64,000 bases of DNA, taken from assembly GCA_019353055.1 (NCBI GenBank), contig JABAHL010000007.1, positions 60,728-124,727 of the forward strand. The letters run 5' to 3'. Shown one piece after another: positions 1-9,700 of this stretch. Origin of the DNA: Faucicola osloensis_C. Its GTDB lineage: Bacteria; Pseudomonadota; Gammaproteobacteria; Pseudomonadales; Moraxellaceae. Each line of letters starts with the position of its first letter. Positions within the stretch are counted from its first letter, which is position 1. Below the pieces are notes generated by a model, which saw only the letters and a program-made list of their open reading frames with translations, was not told where the DNA came from and searched no databases. Both the position numbers and the translations under genes were made by a program.

Positions 1-49
1 CTGTACAAGTTTAATTTTATATTAAAACATTTGTTTTTATTGAAAATAA

Positions 50-73
50 AAACCGCTGATTTCTCAGCGGTTT
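50..73 (-). terminator. Intrinsic terminator after the ubiquitin-like operon
   Basis: The arms AAACCGCTGA (50-59) and TCAGCGGTTT (64-73) are perfect complements with a 4-nt loop. Read on the minus strand, the stem is followed by a T-rich run, as expected for a rho-independent terminator. It lies about 120 bases beyond the end of the DUF6527 gene, so it probably ends that operon. Confidence 0.7.
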
Positions 74-196
74 AATCATGTTTGCCTTTCAATAATAATC
101 ACTAACATCTATTTAAATCACAACCCTTAAACTTAACCAATCAATATGAATACCTTAATTTACAGTATTTTTCAAAAATTAATGTTGAGTTTTATA

Positions 197-529
197 TTAC
201 TTACACCAAATAATTCTTCCGCTCTTAATCCAAAAATGAGACTTGCAGCCACGTTTTAAAAATACTGACGGATGGAGTGTAATTTTACCTTTAGAATTCA
301 AACTTATATCCCATCTTGGTTTGGCTTCTTCAATAATCGGCAGCTCTATGATATAGCCACATCCACATGGGCACTTTAAACCCACACACCAAGTCTCATC
401 ACTCTCTATAGCTACTACTATAGTTCTTATAGGCATTTTTTTAGGTAATGAGTCCCCATTTACAATTAATGTTGAACGGGCAAGAAACTTATCTAAAATT
501 AGAGTTGAGTATTTAAAAAGAATATTCAT
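197..529 (-). CDS. DUF6527 family zinc-ribbon-like protein of the ubiquitin-like operon
   Basis: This 110-residue protein carries a CPCGCGY cluster near residue 54, an HPS motif, and a C-terminal GCKSHFWI segment followed by a Gly-x-Ile-x-Trp stretch. That is the pattern of DUF6527, which I recall mainly from neighbours of bacterial E1/JAB/ubiquitin-like genes. The Cys/His spacing suggests a metal-bound fold; the biochemical role is unknown to me. Its start overlaps the stop of the E1-JAB gene by 4 bases (ATGA-type), so it is almost certainly co-translated as the last operon gene. The family call rests on motif memory, not a search. Confidence 0.8.
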   Translation of the reverse strand: MNILFKYSTLILDKFLARSTLIVNGDSLPKKMPIRTIVVAIESDETWCVGLKCPCGCGYIIELPIIEEAKPRWDISLNSKGKITLHPSVFLKRGCKSHFWIKSGRIIWCK

Positions 530-1899
530 ATTATTGCCCCTAAACTAGGCATTCCTAATAATGGGATTGTTATTCCTTTACCCAAATTCAATCGAGGACT
601 TAAGGTAAACTCCGTTTCTTTTGAATAGTCAATTTCATTAGCACCTAGGCATACGAGAGTTCTAGCATAGTTACTATTACTTTCTTGTCGGAAATGACAT
701 GTCCTAGCTATAAACTCATTCACACAAAAACTGGCTGCCATCATATTTAATGTAATTACAGATGGAGCTTCTTCAATAACATTCTTAAGGTAACCTTCCT
801 TTAACTGTTGTTCATAGGTAGCAGGTGAAGCATTTTTTAAATATTCGGCATTTAACATGCTTGGCGTATATATTCCTCGATCCTTCAATGAAGTTTTATG
901 GGGCTGGATGTAATCAAGTCGAGCACAAGCTTCTGTAATTGATGTCCTATTACCTACAGATGAAGTTGAAATAACTACACCAATATCGAAGACAGGAACT
1001 AAAAAGAATTCACTAACTTGATCAACATACATTCTTGCTGAAGCTGTATCAACACAACTAAACAAAACGTCACATGATGCCAATTCAAGAATAGTGTGAG
1101 AATTTTCAATCTTACTAGGTAAAGGACATACAACTACATCAGATCTATATTTTTTAATAGCATCCGCCAAAATATTGACCTTTAATAAGTGTTTTTTAGC
1201 GTCATCAATCGTAGAATTAAGAATTCTATTAAGATTTTTATGCTCAACTATATCGTCGTCAACCAAGACAAAATGTCCAATACCTAATCTAGCTAAACTT
1301 TCGATAACAATCGATCCAGTGCCTGATGCACCGATAATGCCTACTTTAAACTTTCTGAAATAATTAGTCATTTCAGATGAAAAAGGTAGAAAATTATTTT
1401 TTGGCGTTTTGGTAATTACTTCAATCTCGTTACCTATAACTATAAGCTTATCAATATACTGAGGCTTTAAATCTGGATCATAAAAACGACCAGTCAAATG
1501 ACCTTCAGGGGTCATTATGATTGAACCATGAAATTGAGAATAAGCTTGGTAAATACAAGGAATAACTTTTACATCACTTTCATTATCAGCAATTGAAAAA
1601 TCATTAAAACCTGATGGATGCGAATGGATTAAGAATAAACTAAGATGCTTAGCTTCTCCTTTTTCAATTGCGTTTTCTATATATTTACCAGGCCAAGTAA
1701 TATAATCACTTTTGCGAGCACACTCATCATGAGGTATAAGTATGAATTCTTGAACTAAAAATATAATTTGATTAGTTAATAAATTGCATGAGGCAAGTAC
1801 AATCGCGCTTGCCTCCAAACCATCACCAGGGAATAGATGACGTTTTAAGTCATCTAGGTGGCTATCAGTAATTCTAAGTAGTGCTTGCTGACTCATCAT
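526..1899 (-). CDS. JAMM/JAB isopeptidase fused to ThiF-type E1 activating enzyme
   Basis: This 457-residue protein has two enzymes in one chain. The N-terminal half is a JAB/MPN metalloprotease: the zinc set is complete, with Glu29, HSHP at 92-95, Ser102 and Asp105. The C-terminal half is an E1/ThiF adenylyltransferase: a Rossmann GASGTGS loop at about 190-196, the acidic VDDD stretch near 213-216, and the Asn-Arg pair near 224-225. The E1 would adenylate the C-terminus of a ubiquitin-like protein; the JAMM domain would process precursors or remove conjugates. Its start overlaps the end of the Ub-E2 gene by 4 bases. This domain order is known from predicted prokaryotic ubiquitin-like operons. 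Confidence 0.9.
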   Translation of the reverse strand: MMSQQALLRITDSHLDDLKRHLFPGDGLEASAIVLASCNLLTNQIIFLVQEFILIPHDECARKSDYITWPGKYIENAIEKGEAKHLSLFLIHSHPSGFNDFSIADNESDVKVIPCIYQAYSQFHGSIIMTPEGHLTGRFYDPDLKPQYIDKLIVIGNEIEVITKTPKNNFLPFSSEMTNYFRKFKVGIIGASGTGSIVIESLARLGIGHFVLVDDDIVEHKNLNRILNSTIDDAKKHLLKVNILADAIKKYRSDVVVCPLPSKIENSHTILELASCDVLFSCVDTASARMYVDQVSEFFLVPVFDIGVVISTSSVGNRTSITEACARLDYIQPHKTSLKDRGIYTPSMLNAEYLKNASPATYEQQLKEGYLKNVIEEAPSVITLNMMAASFCVNEFIARTCHFRQESNSNYARTLVCLGANEIDYSKETEFTLSPRLNLGKGITIPLLGMPSLGAII

Positions 1900-2954
1900 T
1901 GCACCTCACGAAGAAGTGATTCTTCAATGAGTGCAAAGTGCGTATTAATACAGTCAGTTGCTGGATTCCATTGAGAAACTTGACCACGATGTCTAGACCA
2001 CCGTTGATAAGATTTATTTTCAATAGGTTGGGTTGATTCTGTACACGCTGGAGCTTTCCCATCTAGTAATTGTAGCTGCGGATATACGTAGAACATATCT
2101 AGTTGGGCTTGAGGGTAAGTTATCGGAATTTCTACTGCCATAGAAACTTGGCATTGGTTATATCCTTGAGGAACATCATAACTATCGATAATAAGCCATC
2201 GACGACCGTTGTCAATAATGGTTCTATAGCCCGCAAAAACCTGGTTTAAGTAATCGAAATCATGGGGCAATAAATCAAAGTGATTTAAACTTACTTCACC
2301 ATTATTTACTTCTTTTGGAATAAGTCGAAGTTTTTCAATACCAGGTTTTAACAGATCAATGACTGTATTTGGCATGATTTCTTTTTTAGGTTCATCTTTG
2401 ATTTTTAAGAAAAGCTGGTAGTTATTAGCATCTAAAATCCCTGCTAGCGCTAAAGCTTTTGATGCTACAATTTGCGAACCGTCAACTTTAATTATTGTAC
2501 CATTGACGTTGAGCTCATATGTTTGTTTCAAAGGACGAGTATAGATGTCCTCAATACCACTTTTAGATAAAACAACAATCGTATCATTAGTGATCTGTAA
2601 GTCTGCATGTTCAGACTTAGATTGGAAAAACGATTTATTAGTTATATTTGTTAATGATTGTAGCTGCTTTAAAGTGATATGGCTTTCAGGCCATTCATAA
2701 CTAAAACCATCGATTTTAAATTTGAAGCTTCGATCCCCCTCAAGAATAATAAAGTTATCGCCTTTATCAAAATCAATGCTTTCTTCAAGGCTAATTTCTT
2801 CCATACCACGTTCATCTAACAACTGATACAAAAGAACATTATCTTTAACAGAATAGCCAACTGCTTGGAGTAATTGAGAGCCAATAGGCGAAGCATCTTC
2901 GATCGCCGCCTGCTTGACTACTAGATCTTTTAAAGAGTAACTAAATTTTTTCAT
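1896..2954 (-). CDS. Multi-ubiquitin-like protein fused to an E2 (Prok-E2 family E)
   Basis: This 352-residue protein appears to hold three tandem ubiquitin-like folds (about 1-75, 76-142, 145-215) followed by an E2-like domain (about 225-352). The third Ub-like unit is clearest: a YELNVNG strand, an ALALAGI helix, a NYQLFLK strand and a PGIEKLRLIPK end, matching the multiubiquitin family. The C-terminal part has the Prok-E2_E signature: LLPHDFDYLN, RRWLI, ITYPQAQLDMFYV and RWSRHR (318-323). Cys304 and Cys335 are candidate thioester cysteines. A conjugation substrate fused to its own E2 suggests self-conjugation or polymer formation (inference). An SD-like AGGA lies 9 bases before the ATG. 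Confidence 0.85.
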   Translation of the reverse strand: MKKFSYSLKDLVVKQAAIEDASPIGSQLLQAVGYSVKDNVLLYQLLDERGMEEISLEESIDFDKGDNFIILEGDRSFKFKIDGFSYEWPESHITLKQLQSLTNITNKSFFQSKSEHADLQITNDTIVVLSKSGIEDIYTRPLKQTYELNVNGTIIKVDGSQIVASKALALAGILDANNYQLFLKIKDEPKKEIMPNTVIDLLKPGIEKLRLIPKEVNNGEVSLNHFDLLPHDFDYLNQVFAGYRTIIDNGRRWLIIDSYDVPQGYNQCQVSMAVEIPITYPQAQLDMFYVYPQLQLLDGKAPACTESTQPIENKSYQRWSRHRGQVSQWNPATDCINTHFALIEESLLREVQ

Positions 2955-2979
2955 AGATATATTCCTGTGTCCTGGTTAA

Positions 2980-3007
2980 TCTGATTAATTTATTTTATTT
3001 AATCAGA
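2980..3007. promoter_or_regulatory. Operator-like inverted repeat A, before the Ub-E2 gene
   Basis: Perfect arms TCTGATTAA (2980-2988) and TTAATCAGA (2999-3007) are separated by 10 AT-rich bases. A further half-site CTGGTTAA lies at 2972-2979. On the minus strand a TTGCAC -35-like hexamer (3008-3013) abuts the repeat, so the palindrome would cover the spacer and -10 region of a promoter for the Ub-E2 gene. That position fits a repressor site (inference). Confidence 0.6.
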
Positions 3008-3042
3008 GTGCAAAAAATTTTCGCTAGGAGTAAGATACAACA

Positions 3043-3078
3043 AAATTCTGATTAAGTAAATAATTTTAAGCAGAATTT
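3043..3078. promoter_or_regulatory. Operator-like inverted repeat B, upstream of the Ub-E2 promoter
   Basis: The arms at 3043-3055 and 3066-3078 match at 12 of 13 positions and again enclose exactly 10 bases. The core half-site is CTGATTAA. It lies just past the stop codon of the STAS/winged-helix gene, about 65 bases from repeat A. Confidence 0.6.
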
Positions 3079-3085
3079 TACTTTT

Positions 3086-3619
3086 TTATTTGATAGATTT
3101 GTACACAAATTCGATTCCGCCACTTTCAGCAGTCTCTTCAAAGCGAAGAATATAACCATCATCAACTAGCTTTTTTAGCTTAATACTAGCATTTTGGACA
3201 GATAAATTCAGTAAAGAGGAAATTTGTGAAGTCGTTACTTGATTCTTAGTCATTAAAATATTGAAGATTTCTAAATTTGATTTAGTCAAGCTTGGTCCTA
3301 GCATACAAATTTCATTATTCTCTTTTTTTAAAGTTAAAGGTTGCTCTAAAGCCTTAGCGGCATAATCAATATTATCAATAACATCATCATTAGATAGATG
3401 AGATATATAAAAACCTTTTTTCCCTTTATAAAGTTGAGCAAGAAGGATCAAACTCTCTCTAGAAAAAGATGCATCTACAAACCTAATGTCCTCAAAAGAA
3501 ATTTCAAAAATTATTATATTCTTATGTTTTTCAACATATTCTCTCATTTTTGAAAATACTTCTTTACCAAATTCATTACCATATGGTGCTTTATTTTGAG
3601 TAAAATCAAAAAGTTTCAT
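3086..3619 (-). CDS. STAS-like (DUF4325-type) protein with C-terminal winged helix
   Basis: This 177-residue protein has two parts. Residues about 1-100 look like a STAS-like DUF4325 domain: an IIIFEISFEDIRFVDASF strand-turn, then a Ser and a helix as in anti-anti-sigma folds. Residues about 113-177 form a MarR-like winged helix with an SQISSLLNLS recognition region. The paired GHKL ATPase gene is 51 bases upstream, so a partner-switch pair (kinase/anti-factor plus STAS antagonist) is plausible. Operator-like repeats lie before this gene and before the Ub-E2 gene, making it the obvious candidate DNA-binding regulator. The start is preceded by a GGAAAG ribosome site. Confidence 0.7.
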   Translation of the reverse strand: MKLFDFTQNKAPYGNEFGKEVFSKMREYVEKHKNIIIFEISFEDIRFVDASFSRESLILLAQLYKGKKGFYISHLSNDDVIDNIDYAAKALEQPLTLKKENNEICMLGPSLTKSNLEIFNILMTKNQVTTSQISSLLNLSVQNASIKLKKLVDDGYILRFEETAESGGIEFVYKSIK

Positions 3620-3629
3620 ATTCTTTCCA

Positions 3630-3656
3630 TCTGATTAATAGAATTATTTTAACCAG
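3630..3656. promoter_or_regulatory. Operator-like inverted repeat C, before the STAS/winged-helix gene
   Basis: TCTGATTAA (3630-3638) and TTAACCAG (3649-3656) are imperfect complements separated by 10 bases, the same geometry as repeats A and B. The site sits in the 51-base gap between the GHKL ATPase gene and the STAS gene, immediately before the ribosome-binding site, so autoregulation is likely (inference). Confidence 0.55.
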
Positions 3657-3670
3657 TTTAACCTATTTCA

Positions 3671-4810
3671 TTACGTTTTAATAGTAATTACATAATGTGT
3701 TCCACGAATAAAGGAAAGATTTTTTCGTACATTACACCTTTCGATTGCTAGTCCATTGGTTTTGAAAGGGAAGATAAACTCATAATTTTTTTGTCTCACA
3801 GCTAAACTTACGTGAATATCTTCATTGAGTGATATTTTTTTTAAGGCTCCATTGCTTCTATATAGTCCTAAGCCCCTTCCAGGGTCATTTTTTCTAGAAA
3901 TTTCACCATTATTAAAAACGTAGCCTATTAGTTGGACGTCATTGTCAATGGATTCCTCATTCAATTTATTCAGTTTTAAATTAGAGTACCTTGGCAAAGC
4001 TTCTTTCCTTAAAGTATTGATTAAACCTGCACCACTATCAGAAATTGATATAACTATTTTTTTTTGTTCATACACCTGTAAAGCAATATAACCATCAATA
4101 TTTGAAAAACCATGCTGACTTATATTTTCTACTAGTTCACTAATAAATGTCATAATTTTAATTAAGAGTCCTTCTGACTGTTCCTTAGTCAATTTGGCTT
4201 CAATTATGTCACTTATATCAGATACCAATTGCCTATCAAGCTTTTTTCCAATAGGAAATATCTCGAATAAATTTTTAGAATTCGCTTGATAATGTTTAGC
4301 TAAAGAATATTCAGGTCGAAAAGGCAATATCTGTACTTTTTCGTCCAAGTTATCAAAAAAACCACAACGTTGAAGATAAGTAAATCCGCCAGAATTTTTA
4401 CTAAACTTTATAGTTACTCTTACTCCAACTTCTACCAATTGGTTAATTAAACTAAGAATTTTAAGTATACAATCAAGAAACAATGATTTATTAGAGAAAT
4501 CAAACTCAATTTCATTATCAGACAGTAACAGGTTTGGGTAGGATTTTAAAAAGCTTTCCATGTTAGATGCTTCAAGCCACGAGCCAGAACAATTAAAAGC
4601 AATCTTTGTCACGCTCTCTACCTCATAACTCCATATATCTTCATTATTTTTTGACAAACCTTTTAAACCTTTAGCTTTATAGAGAGTAGAGTTAATCTCT
4701 GAACGGGTAATATGGGTTCTTGTAGGATCTAAAGCTAGTGCAATTCTTTTAGCTTTGAGAGGTCCGCTTGATCTCAAAACTTCTAAAATATCTTTTAATA
4801 AATCGCTCAT
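3671..4810 (-). CDS. GHKL ATPase with N-terminal winged helix and STAS-like middle region
   Basis: This 379-residue protein begins with a winged-helix-like segment (about 1-60, LKAKRIALALDPTRTHIT). An alpha/beta stretch near 95-150 resembles STAS-like folds. The C-terminal half carries GHKL/HATPase_c motifs: N-box ELVENISQHG (about 225), D-box SDSGAGL (about 258) and G-box GRGLGL (about 313). The set resembles SpoIIAB/RsbW-type ATPases more than sensor kinases, since I see no transmembrane segment or phospho-acceptor domain. It is probably the first gene of the cluster that ends with the ubiquitin-like genes. Confidence 0.75.
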   Translation of the reverse strand: MSDLLKDILEVLRSSGPLKAKRIALALDPTRTHITRSEINSTLYKAKGLKGLSKNNEDIWSYEVESVTKIAFNCSGSWLEASNMESFLKSYPNLLLSDNEIEFDFSNKSLFLDCILKILSLINQLVEVGVRVTIKFSKNSGGFTYLQRCGFFDNLDEKVQILPFRPEYSLAKHYQANSKNLFEIFPIGKKLDRQLVSDISDIIEAKLTKEQSEGLLIKIMTFISELVENISQHGFSNIDGYIALQVYEQKKIVISISDSGAGLINTLRKEALPRYSNLKLNKLNEESIDNDVQLIGYVFNNGEISRKNDPGRGLGLYRSNGALKKISLNEDIHVSLAVRQKNYEFIFPFKTNGLAIERCNVRKNLSFIRGTHYVITIKT

Positions 4811-5069
4811 CTAGATAATTCATTCGTATAAATTTCATGCATCAGTTATTGTATTACTAATCTATATCCAAATCTGTATTTTAGAAAAAGATAGAAAAAT
4901 AGCAAATAAGCATTTGCAACAGTGATTAAATTTAATAGTGTATATGCCGAACTTTTAAAAAGTTCTTAATTAATTTATGCTTTATCCAAATATAATGGAT
5001 TAAAACAATTCAATTGGTACTTAAAAGTCTAATTTCAATACATAATTTATAAAACCCAGGATATAAGTT
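4811..5069. other. AT-rich divergent intergenic region
   Basis: This region separates the minus-strand GHKL gene from the plus-strand IS-interrupted gene and must hold both promoters. I see no CTGATTAA-type operator here, unlike the two sites within the cluster, and no clear structured RNA. Confidence 0.4.
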
Positions 5070-5390
5070 TTGTTTAAAAAAATAAAAAACAAAAATAATA
5101 AAGGCTTTAAGCCGATAAAAAGATTGTTTGGCATGTATGGCTTGCCCAGTCTTGATGAATCAGTCGAAGCCTACCAACAACACCTTAGGACACGAACTGA
5201 TGAAACATTTCTAAACGAGCCTTTCAATAAGCTAATTTTAGCTCTCAAAAATTACCTAAAATTGTTCAATCCTGTTGATTTAATAATTGCCATAAATGTT
5301 CTTGAACTTTGGTTGCCTAATATTTCTTCAAGCTTTAAATTTTCTCTATTGCTAAATACCTTTTTATCTATCCCTCAAGAGCAATTCTAA
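5070..5390 (+). pseudogene. 5' fragment of a large gene interrupted by an IS3-family element
   Basis: A TTG start, with a CCAGG ribosome-site-like run 9 bases upstream, opens 106 codons with a basic N-terminus and helical remainder. The stop codon TAA (5388-5390) is the first three bases of the inserted element. The last sense codon, TTC (5385-5387), is repeated at 6660-6662 on the other side of the element, in the same phase as the reading frame that continues to 10145. This is therefore the amino-terminal part of one original protein of about 1266 residues, not a separate gene. I recognise no family in it. Confidence 0.75.
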
Positions 5391-5418
5391 GGTACTCCCC
5401 AATGTCCAGACCAAATAA

Positions 5419-6312
5419 TCACAAAATTAGGATAGAATTGGGTTGATAAAGCACAGTATTATCCGAACTATTGTTTAAATAAATCTGTGCAGGGGTATGG
5501 TACTCAAGCGACTGATGCAACCGCTCATAATTGTAAAACTCGAAATAGTCTTTCAAACCTGCTCTAGCTTGGCTAACGGTATCAAACTGCCGTAAATACA
5601 CACACTCATATTTTACTGACCGCCACAGCCGTTCCACGAAGATATTATCGAGTGCCCGTCCTCGACCATCCATACTCACAGCAATACCCGAATCAATGAG
5701 CGGAGTGGTAAATCTTGGCGTAGTGAACTGCGAGCCTTGATCGGTATTAAAAATCTCACAGTGTAACCCATTGTGCAGTAATTTACCCACCGTATCAATG
5801 CAGAAATCTGCTTCAAGTGTGGTAGATAGCGACCAGTCTAAAACATAACGGCTATACCAATCAATCACCGCCATCAAATACACAAACCCTTTAGACAGGC
5901 GAATGTATGTGATATCGGTACTCCACACTTGATTACACCGTGTAATGGGTACATTTCTAAGCAAATAGGGATAAACTTGATGCTCAGGATTGGGCTTACT
6001 GGTGTTAGGATGCTGGTAGATGGCATCTAGCCCCATTTGCCGTAATAGTCTGCGTACTCGCTTGTGATTGACACGATAGCCTAATTGCCTCAAATACGCT
6101 GTCATTCGTTTGACCCCGTAAAATGGGGTTTTGGTATACTGCTCGTCAAGCAGGTTCATCAGGGTGATATCAAGCTTACTGATGGGCTTTGGCTGATAGT
6201 ACAGGCTTGAGCGGTTAATACCGAGCAGTTCGCATTGTTTACGGGTACTGAAATCCTTATTGTCAGGTTCTAGCAGTTGTTTACGAGCATTTAGGGTAGC
6301 TGTGAGGACTTT
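5419..6312 (-). CDS. IS3-family transposase OrfB (DDE integrase domain), made by frameshift
   Basis: The open frame from the A8 run at 6310-6317 to 5419 encodes the DDE catalytic part: VWSTDITYIR (first Asp), FNTDQGSQFTTP (second Asp) and FVERLWRSVKYECVYL (Glu). An ATG at 6159 exists, but it would drop about 50 conserved N-terminal residues (SRSSLYYQPKP-like region). Programmed -1 slippage on the A8G run from OrfA is the family's usual route, so a fused OrfAB is the likely active transposase. Confidence 0.85.
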   Translation of the reverse strand, partial: KVLTATLNARKQLLEPDNKDFSTRKQCELLGINRSSLYYQPKPISKLDITLMNLLDEQYTKTPFYGVKRMTAYLRQLGYRVNHKRVRRLLRQMGLDAIYQHPNTSKPNPEHQVYPYLLRNVPITRCNQVWSTDITYIRLSKGFVYLMAVIDWYSRYVLDWSLSTTLEADFCIDTVGKLLHNGLHCEIFNTDQGSQFTTPRFTTPLIDSGIAVSMDGRGRALDNIFVERLWRSVKYECVYLRQFDTVSQARAGLKDYFEFYNYERLHQSLEYHTPAQIYLNNSSDNTVLYQPNSILIL

Positions 6313-6581
6313 TTTTTAAGCCAGTCCCTCTCGCTAATGACTTGCCCTAATTGTCGGTGAAGCTCATCGATAGTGGCTTGCTGGGCTTGTTCGTTGTCGT
6401 GCTGTTTGGTGTTAAAGGCACTTGGTATAACAGCCAAGGCTTGCTTTTTCCAGTTGCTGATTTGGGTTGCATGAACACCGTATTCAGCAGTCAGCTCATT
6501 GATCGTTTTTTGCTCTTTAATTGCTTCAACAGCAACTTTGCTTTTAAATTCAGCATTGTGACGTTTACGAACTTTTGTCAT
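6291..6581 (-). CDS. IS3-family transposase OrfA (helix-turn-helix)
   Basis: This 96-residue protein has the usual OrfA layout: a basic N-terminus (MTKVRKRHNAEFK), a helix-turn-helix with ELTAEYGVHATQISNWKKQ, and a leucine-zipper-like helix before the end. Its last codons run through the A8 slippery stretch used to enter the OrfB frame. It binds the element's ends. Confidence 0.9.
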   Translation of the reverse strand: MTKVRKRHNAEFKSKVAVEAIKEQKTINELTAEYGVHATQISNWKKQALAVIPSAFNTKQHDNEQAQQATIDELHRQLGQVISERDWLKKKSSQLP

Positions 6582-6743
6582 TAGATAGACCTCTTTTCTT
6601 AAGGGCTATTCTATCTTATTTGCTACGATTTTTTGGTCTAGTTTTCTGGGAGTATTATATTCACTCACCAAAAATTTCTTAATTCTTATCAAGATTTTGC
6701 CAAGTTTTCACAAAAGTTAATCCAGCTATTCCCAAAATTTCCG

Positions 6744-9700
6744 ATGTATGAGGACTATATTCCTGAAATAGATTTCGGCGAAGTAAAGTACCAACTAAAT
6801 GATAAAATTTACCAGATTTTCTACGGCTGTAGGTTTGATAATATTGGTGACTATATAACAGCTTTTGCCACACTTCATGGTCAAAAACATGAAGCTTTGG
6901 AAGAGCTAACATTGGCAATCAGCATCCAAGACTATATTATCAAACAGCTATCGCATAGGATCGAAATGCCATACCACGTTCCTAGTAACGGTCACTTGGA
7001 GGTGCCTAGCCTAGAGTTTTGGCAACACTGTAAATCTGCGATTGAGAATTTTTCTGATCATTTTCCCAATCTACCACAAAAATACATCAAAATGCTGGGA
7101 TCTGAAACCCGCTACCAAAATAGCTCAGCCTTTTCCCATGCTTTTATGTCGATTCAAATAAATCAAGGCTTAGCTATTTTAATTAACGACCGCTATTATC
7201 CTTTATCGATTCGAAATAATGTGAGTGTTGTCATCGAACAATGGGCAGAAAATCAGACTGCTTATGATAGTTTGGCTTATAACTTGTTAGATTTTTTGGG
7301 TAAACGCCTAACGTTACTCAATCATCAGCCGATGCAGTTGGTAACGAAGGGTAAAATGTATGATGAATTTATTACCGCCGTCATACCTTGTTCTGGTAAA
7401 ACTTATCTGATTATTGCGTGTGATGGAAATGGAAATATACCCAAAAGGTTTGAAAAAATCTTTAATAAAGCCCTTAAGTCTGAGTTTGGTTTTAAAGAAA
7501 TCGAGAGTCATCGCATGCTTTCAATGACCCATCCTGATGGTCGTCCATTAATGCGGAATGATTTTGAGGTGCTGTATGTGGTTAACGTGGTATCCACTAC
7601 CATGCAATTTCATAGACTACCCGAAGTAGGGCGATATTTTTGTTTTATCGATTTTATTGCTATTTTTGACAGTATTGCAAACATTGAAGAAATCGATCAA
7701 TTTTTTAAACTACTTGATGTTTACGCTGACAAAATATCATCGCCTGTTTACTCGTTTATGGATATGTTTGCTTTTTTTAAACAGCAACATGGCATTATTG
7801 AGCAAGGGGCAGTCAAATATTATAAATTCTTTATTGACCCGCATACAGGGTCAAACTGGCGATTTACCAACTTACGTGACTATTGGAAAAACTTAACCGT
7901 CAGATTTCCCAATAATGACTCTAAATGGCTGCCGATTCGTGGTTACGAGGGAATTCAGTGCTTTGCTAGTAATGATAAAAACTTAATTAGTTGGTCGGCC
8001 CAAATTAACAGCACGGCAATTCATTTTATTGTTGATTTCAGGACAATTCGTAAGTTCATGCAAATCAATGATGAGATTTTACTATTCTTTCTTGAAACCG
8101 CTGCTGATGCATTGGCTCAAAGAGCCATTATCATTGAAAATCTATCAATTATTAAACAATACCAAACCATTAGCTTTATTTGCGAGCTTGACGACTCTCA
8201 AGTGATTGAAAGCGAGTTTGAGCTACCTAAAGCTAAGGGAAATTTAACAGATAATCTAATTTGGCAAATGTATGAAAAAACCCCAACTAATTTGACCATC
8301 TTATTAACCGTGAATGTGATAGCCACAATAGAAGAATCTAAGAATAGCCCAAATAGTCAGTTTCAAGGTAAGTTATGCAAAGCCTTGTTAGCGATTATTT
8401 ATGAAGCCAATTATTCCGAGCTAGAAAATGAAACGATTGAGCTTCTTGAGCAAACTTATAACGCCATTAAACGGGTCGAAGTGGGGGCGGGTAGCCGTCG
8501 TTTTGACTCAAAAGCCTCGTTTACATTATTGCCAGAACCAGAACACTATATGCTTGCAAGAAAAGCACTAGCCCAAATTATTAAAGTTCACGACTATAAA
8601 CCGAAATGCTATGAGTTACAAGCTGCTAAAGAGTTAATGAATGTGGTGGCTATTGAGTATCTAAACGTAGTACAGCAATTTTTACAACGTTTCAATAAAA
8701 AAATCTTATTACAAGCGTTGCTTGAACGCTATGATGCCTTCATCCAACAGTATCACAGGGATAAACATACGATTGTTGCTAGTTTAGCACATCAAGTGAA
8801 GTTTGATAGGCAGACTGAAGCCGTCCATCTGCAAAAGGAATTTAATAAGCATTCTAGTAATTATCGATTTCTAATCGAAAGGGTGGTGGCTAACACTGTC
8901 AGTGGTGACCAGATTCCAACCCACGAGGATATTAAACAAGCGGTTGCATACACAACGTGGTTGTTAACCTTGTATACCTCAAGCGATATTTTGCATCATG
9001 GCTTAGATGTCGGCGGTATTGAAATTAGTAATGAGTATGTACCTAACGTATTTTATGCCTTTATGGATGGAGAGTTTGATCAACAATTTGGTCGAGAGCT
9101 GGCAAATTACCAACTTGGTATCACGACCAATGAAGCAGATAATCTGGGTAGTCAGATAGCTAGTGAGTTCTTACCCCAAATTAATGATGCTTTTATGCAG
9201 GATATCGGTTTTTCTTTTACTAGACTGCTTCAAATTCATGATGTTTTATTTGGGTGGGCAGCCGTTAATCACATTGAGATGGCAAATAGCTATCGTGAAT
9301 CCGCAGAAACTATTATCGATATTTGCTTTTCCCAGTTGTTAGATATTGACCCTAATAACTTACTACAAGTAAAAGCTGAAATCAGGAAAGTATTGGAATT
9401 TTTAACATTGGAGCCAACAAAAATTTTTCTAAAGCCCGATGGCGTCACAGAAGAATCGAGTACCTTTGTTTCAGAATACCGAAAGCGAGGTCATCGAATC
9501 AATATTCGACCGCTTATTCAAGTTGATGACAAGCTAATGTGGTCTGCAGGGTGCGTTTATCGGTCATTTATGATTTGGCAGGACAAGGTTGGAGAAGGGG
9601 GGTTGCCTGCAGATTTTCCATGGAATAACGTTAATAATACCTTGGATATCATTAAAACTAAAATCGAAAAGGAATTGGAAATCGCTGCTTACCAAGTCTT

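Larger units (their letters stand above)
5388..6659 (-). mobile_element. IS3-family insertion sequence, 1272 bp, TTC target duplication
   Basis: Terminal inverted repeats are visible over about 50 bases: both ends share TACTCCC, then AGACCAAA, then GATAGAAT on inward reading. Flanking TTC triplets at 5385-5387 and 6660-6662 give a 3-bp target duplication, usual for IS3-family members. The element carries the usual orfA and orfB on the minus strand with a run of eight A residues at the junction. It looks intact and may be active. The outermost bases (TAAGG and TATAA) match only partly, so the ends could be off by a few bases. Confidence 0.85.

Noticed and set aside
1175..1363. A plus-strand frame inside the E1-JAB gene
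   Set aside because: It opposes a protein with complete catalytic motifs and has no ribosome site; a shadow frame.
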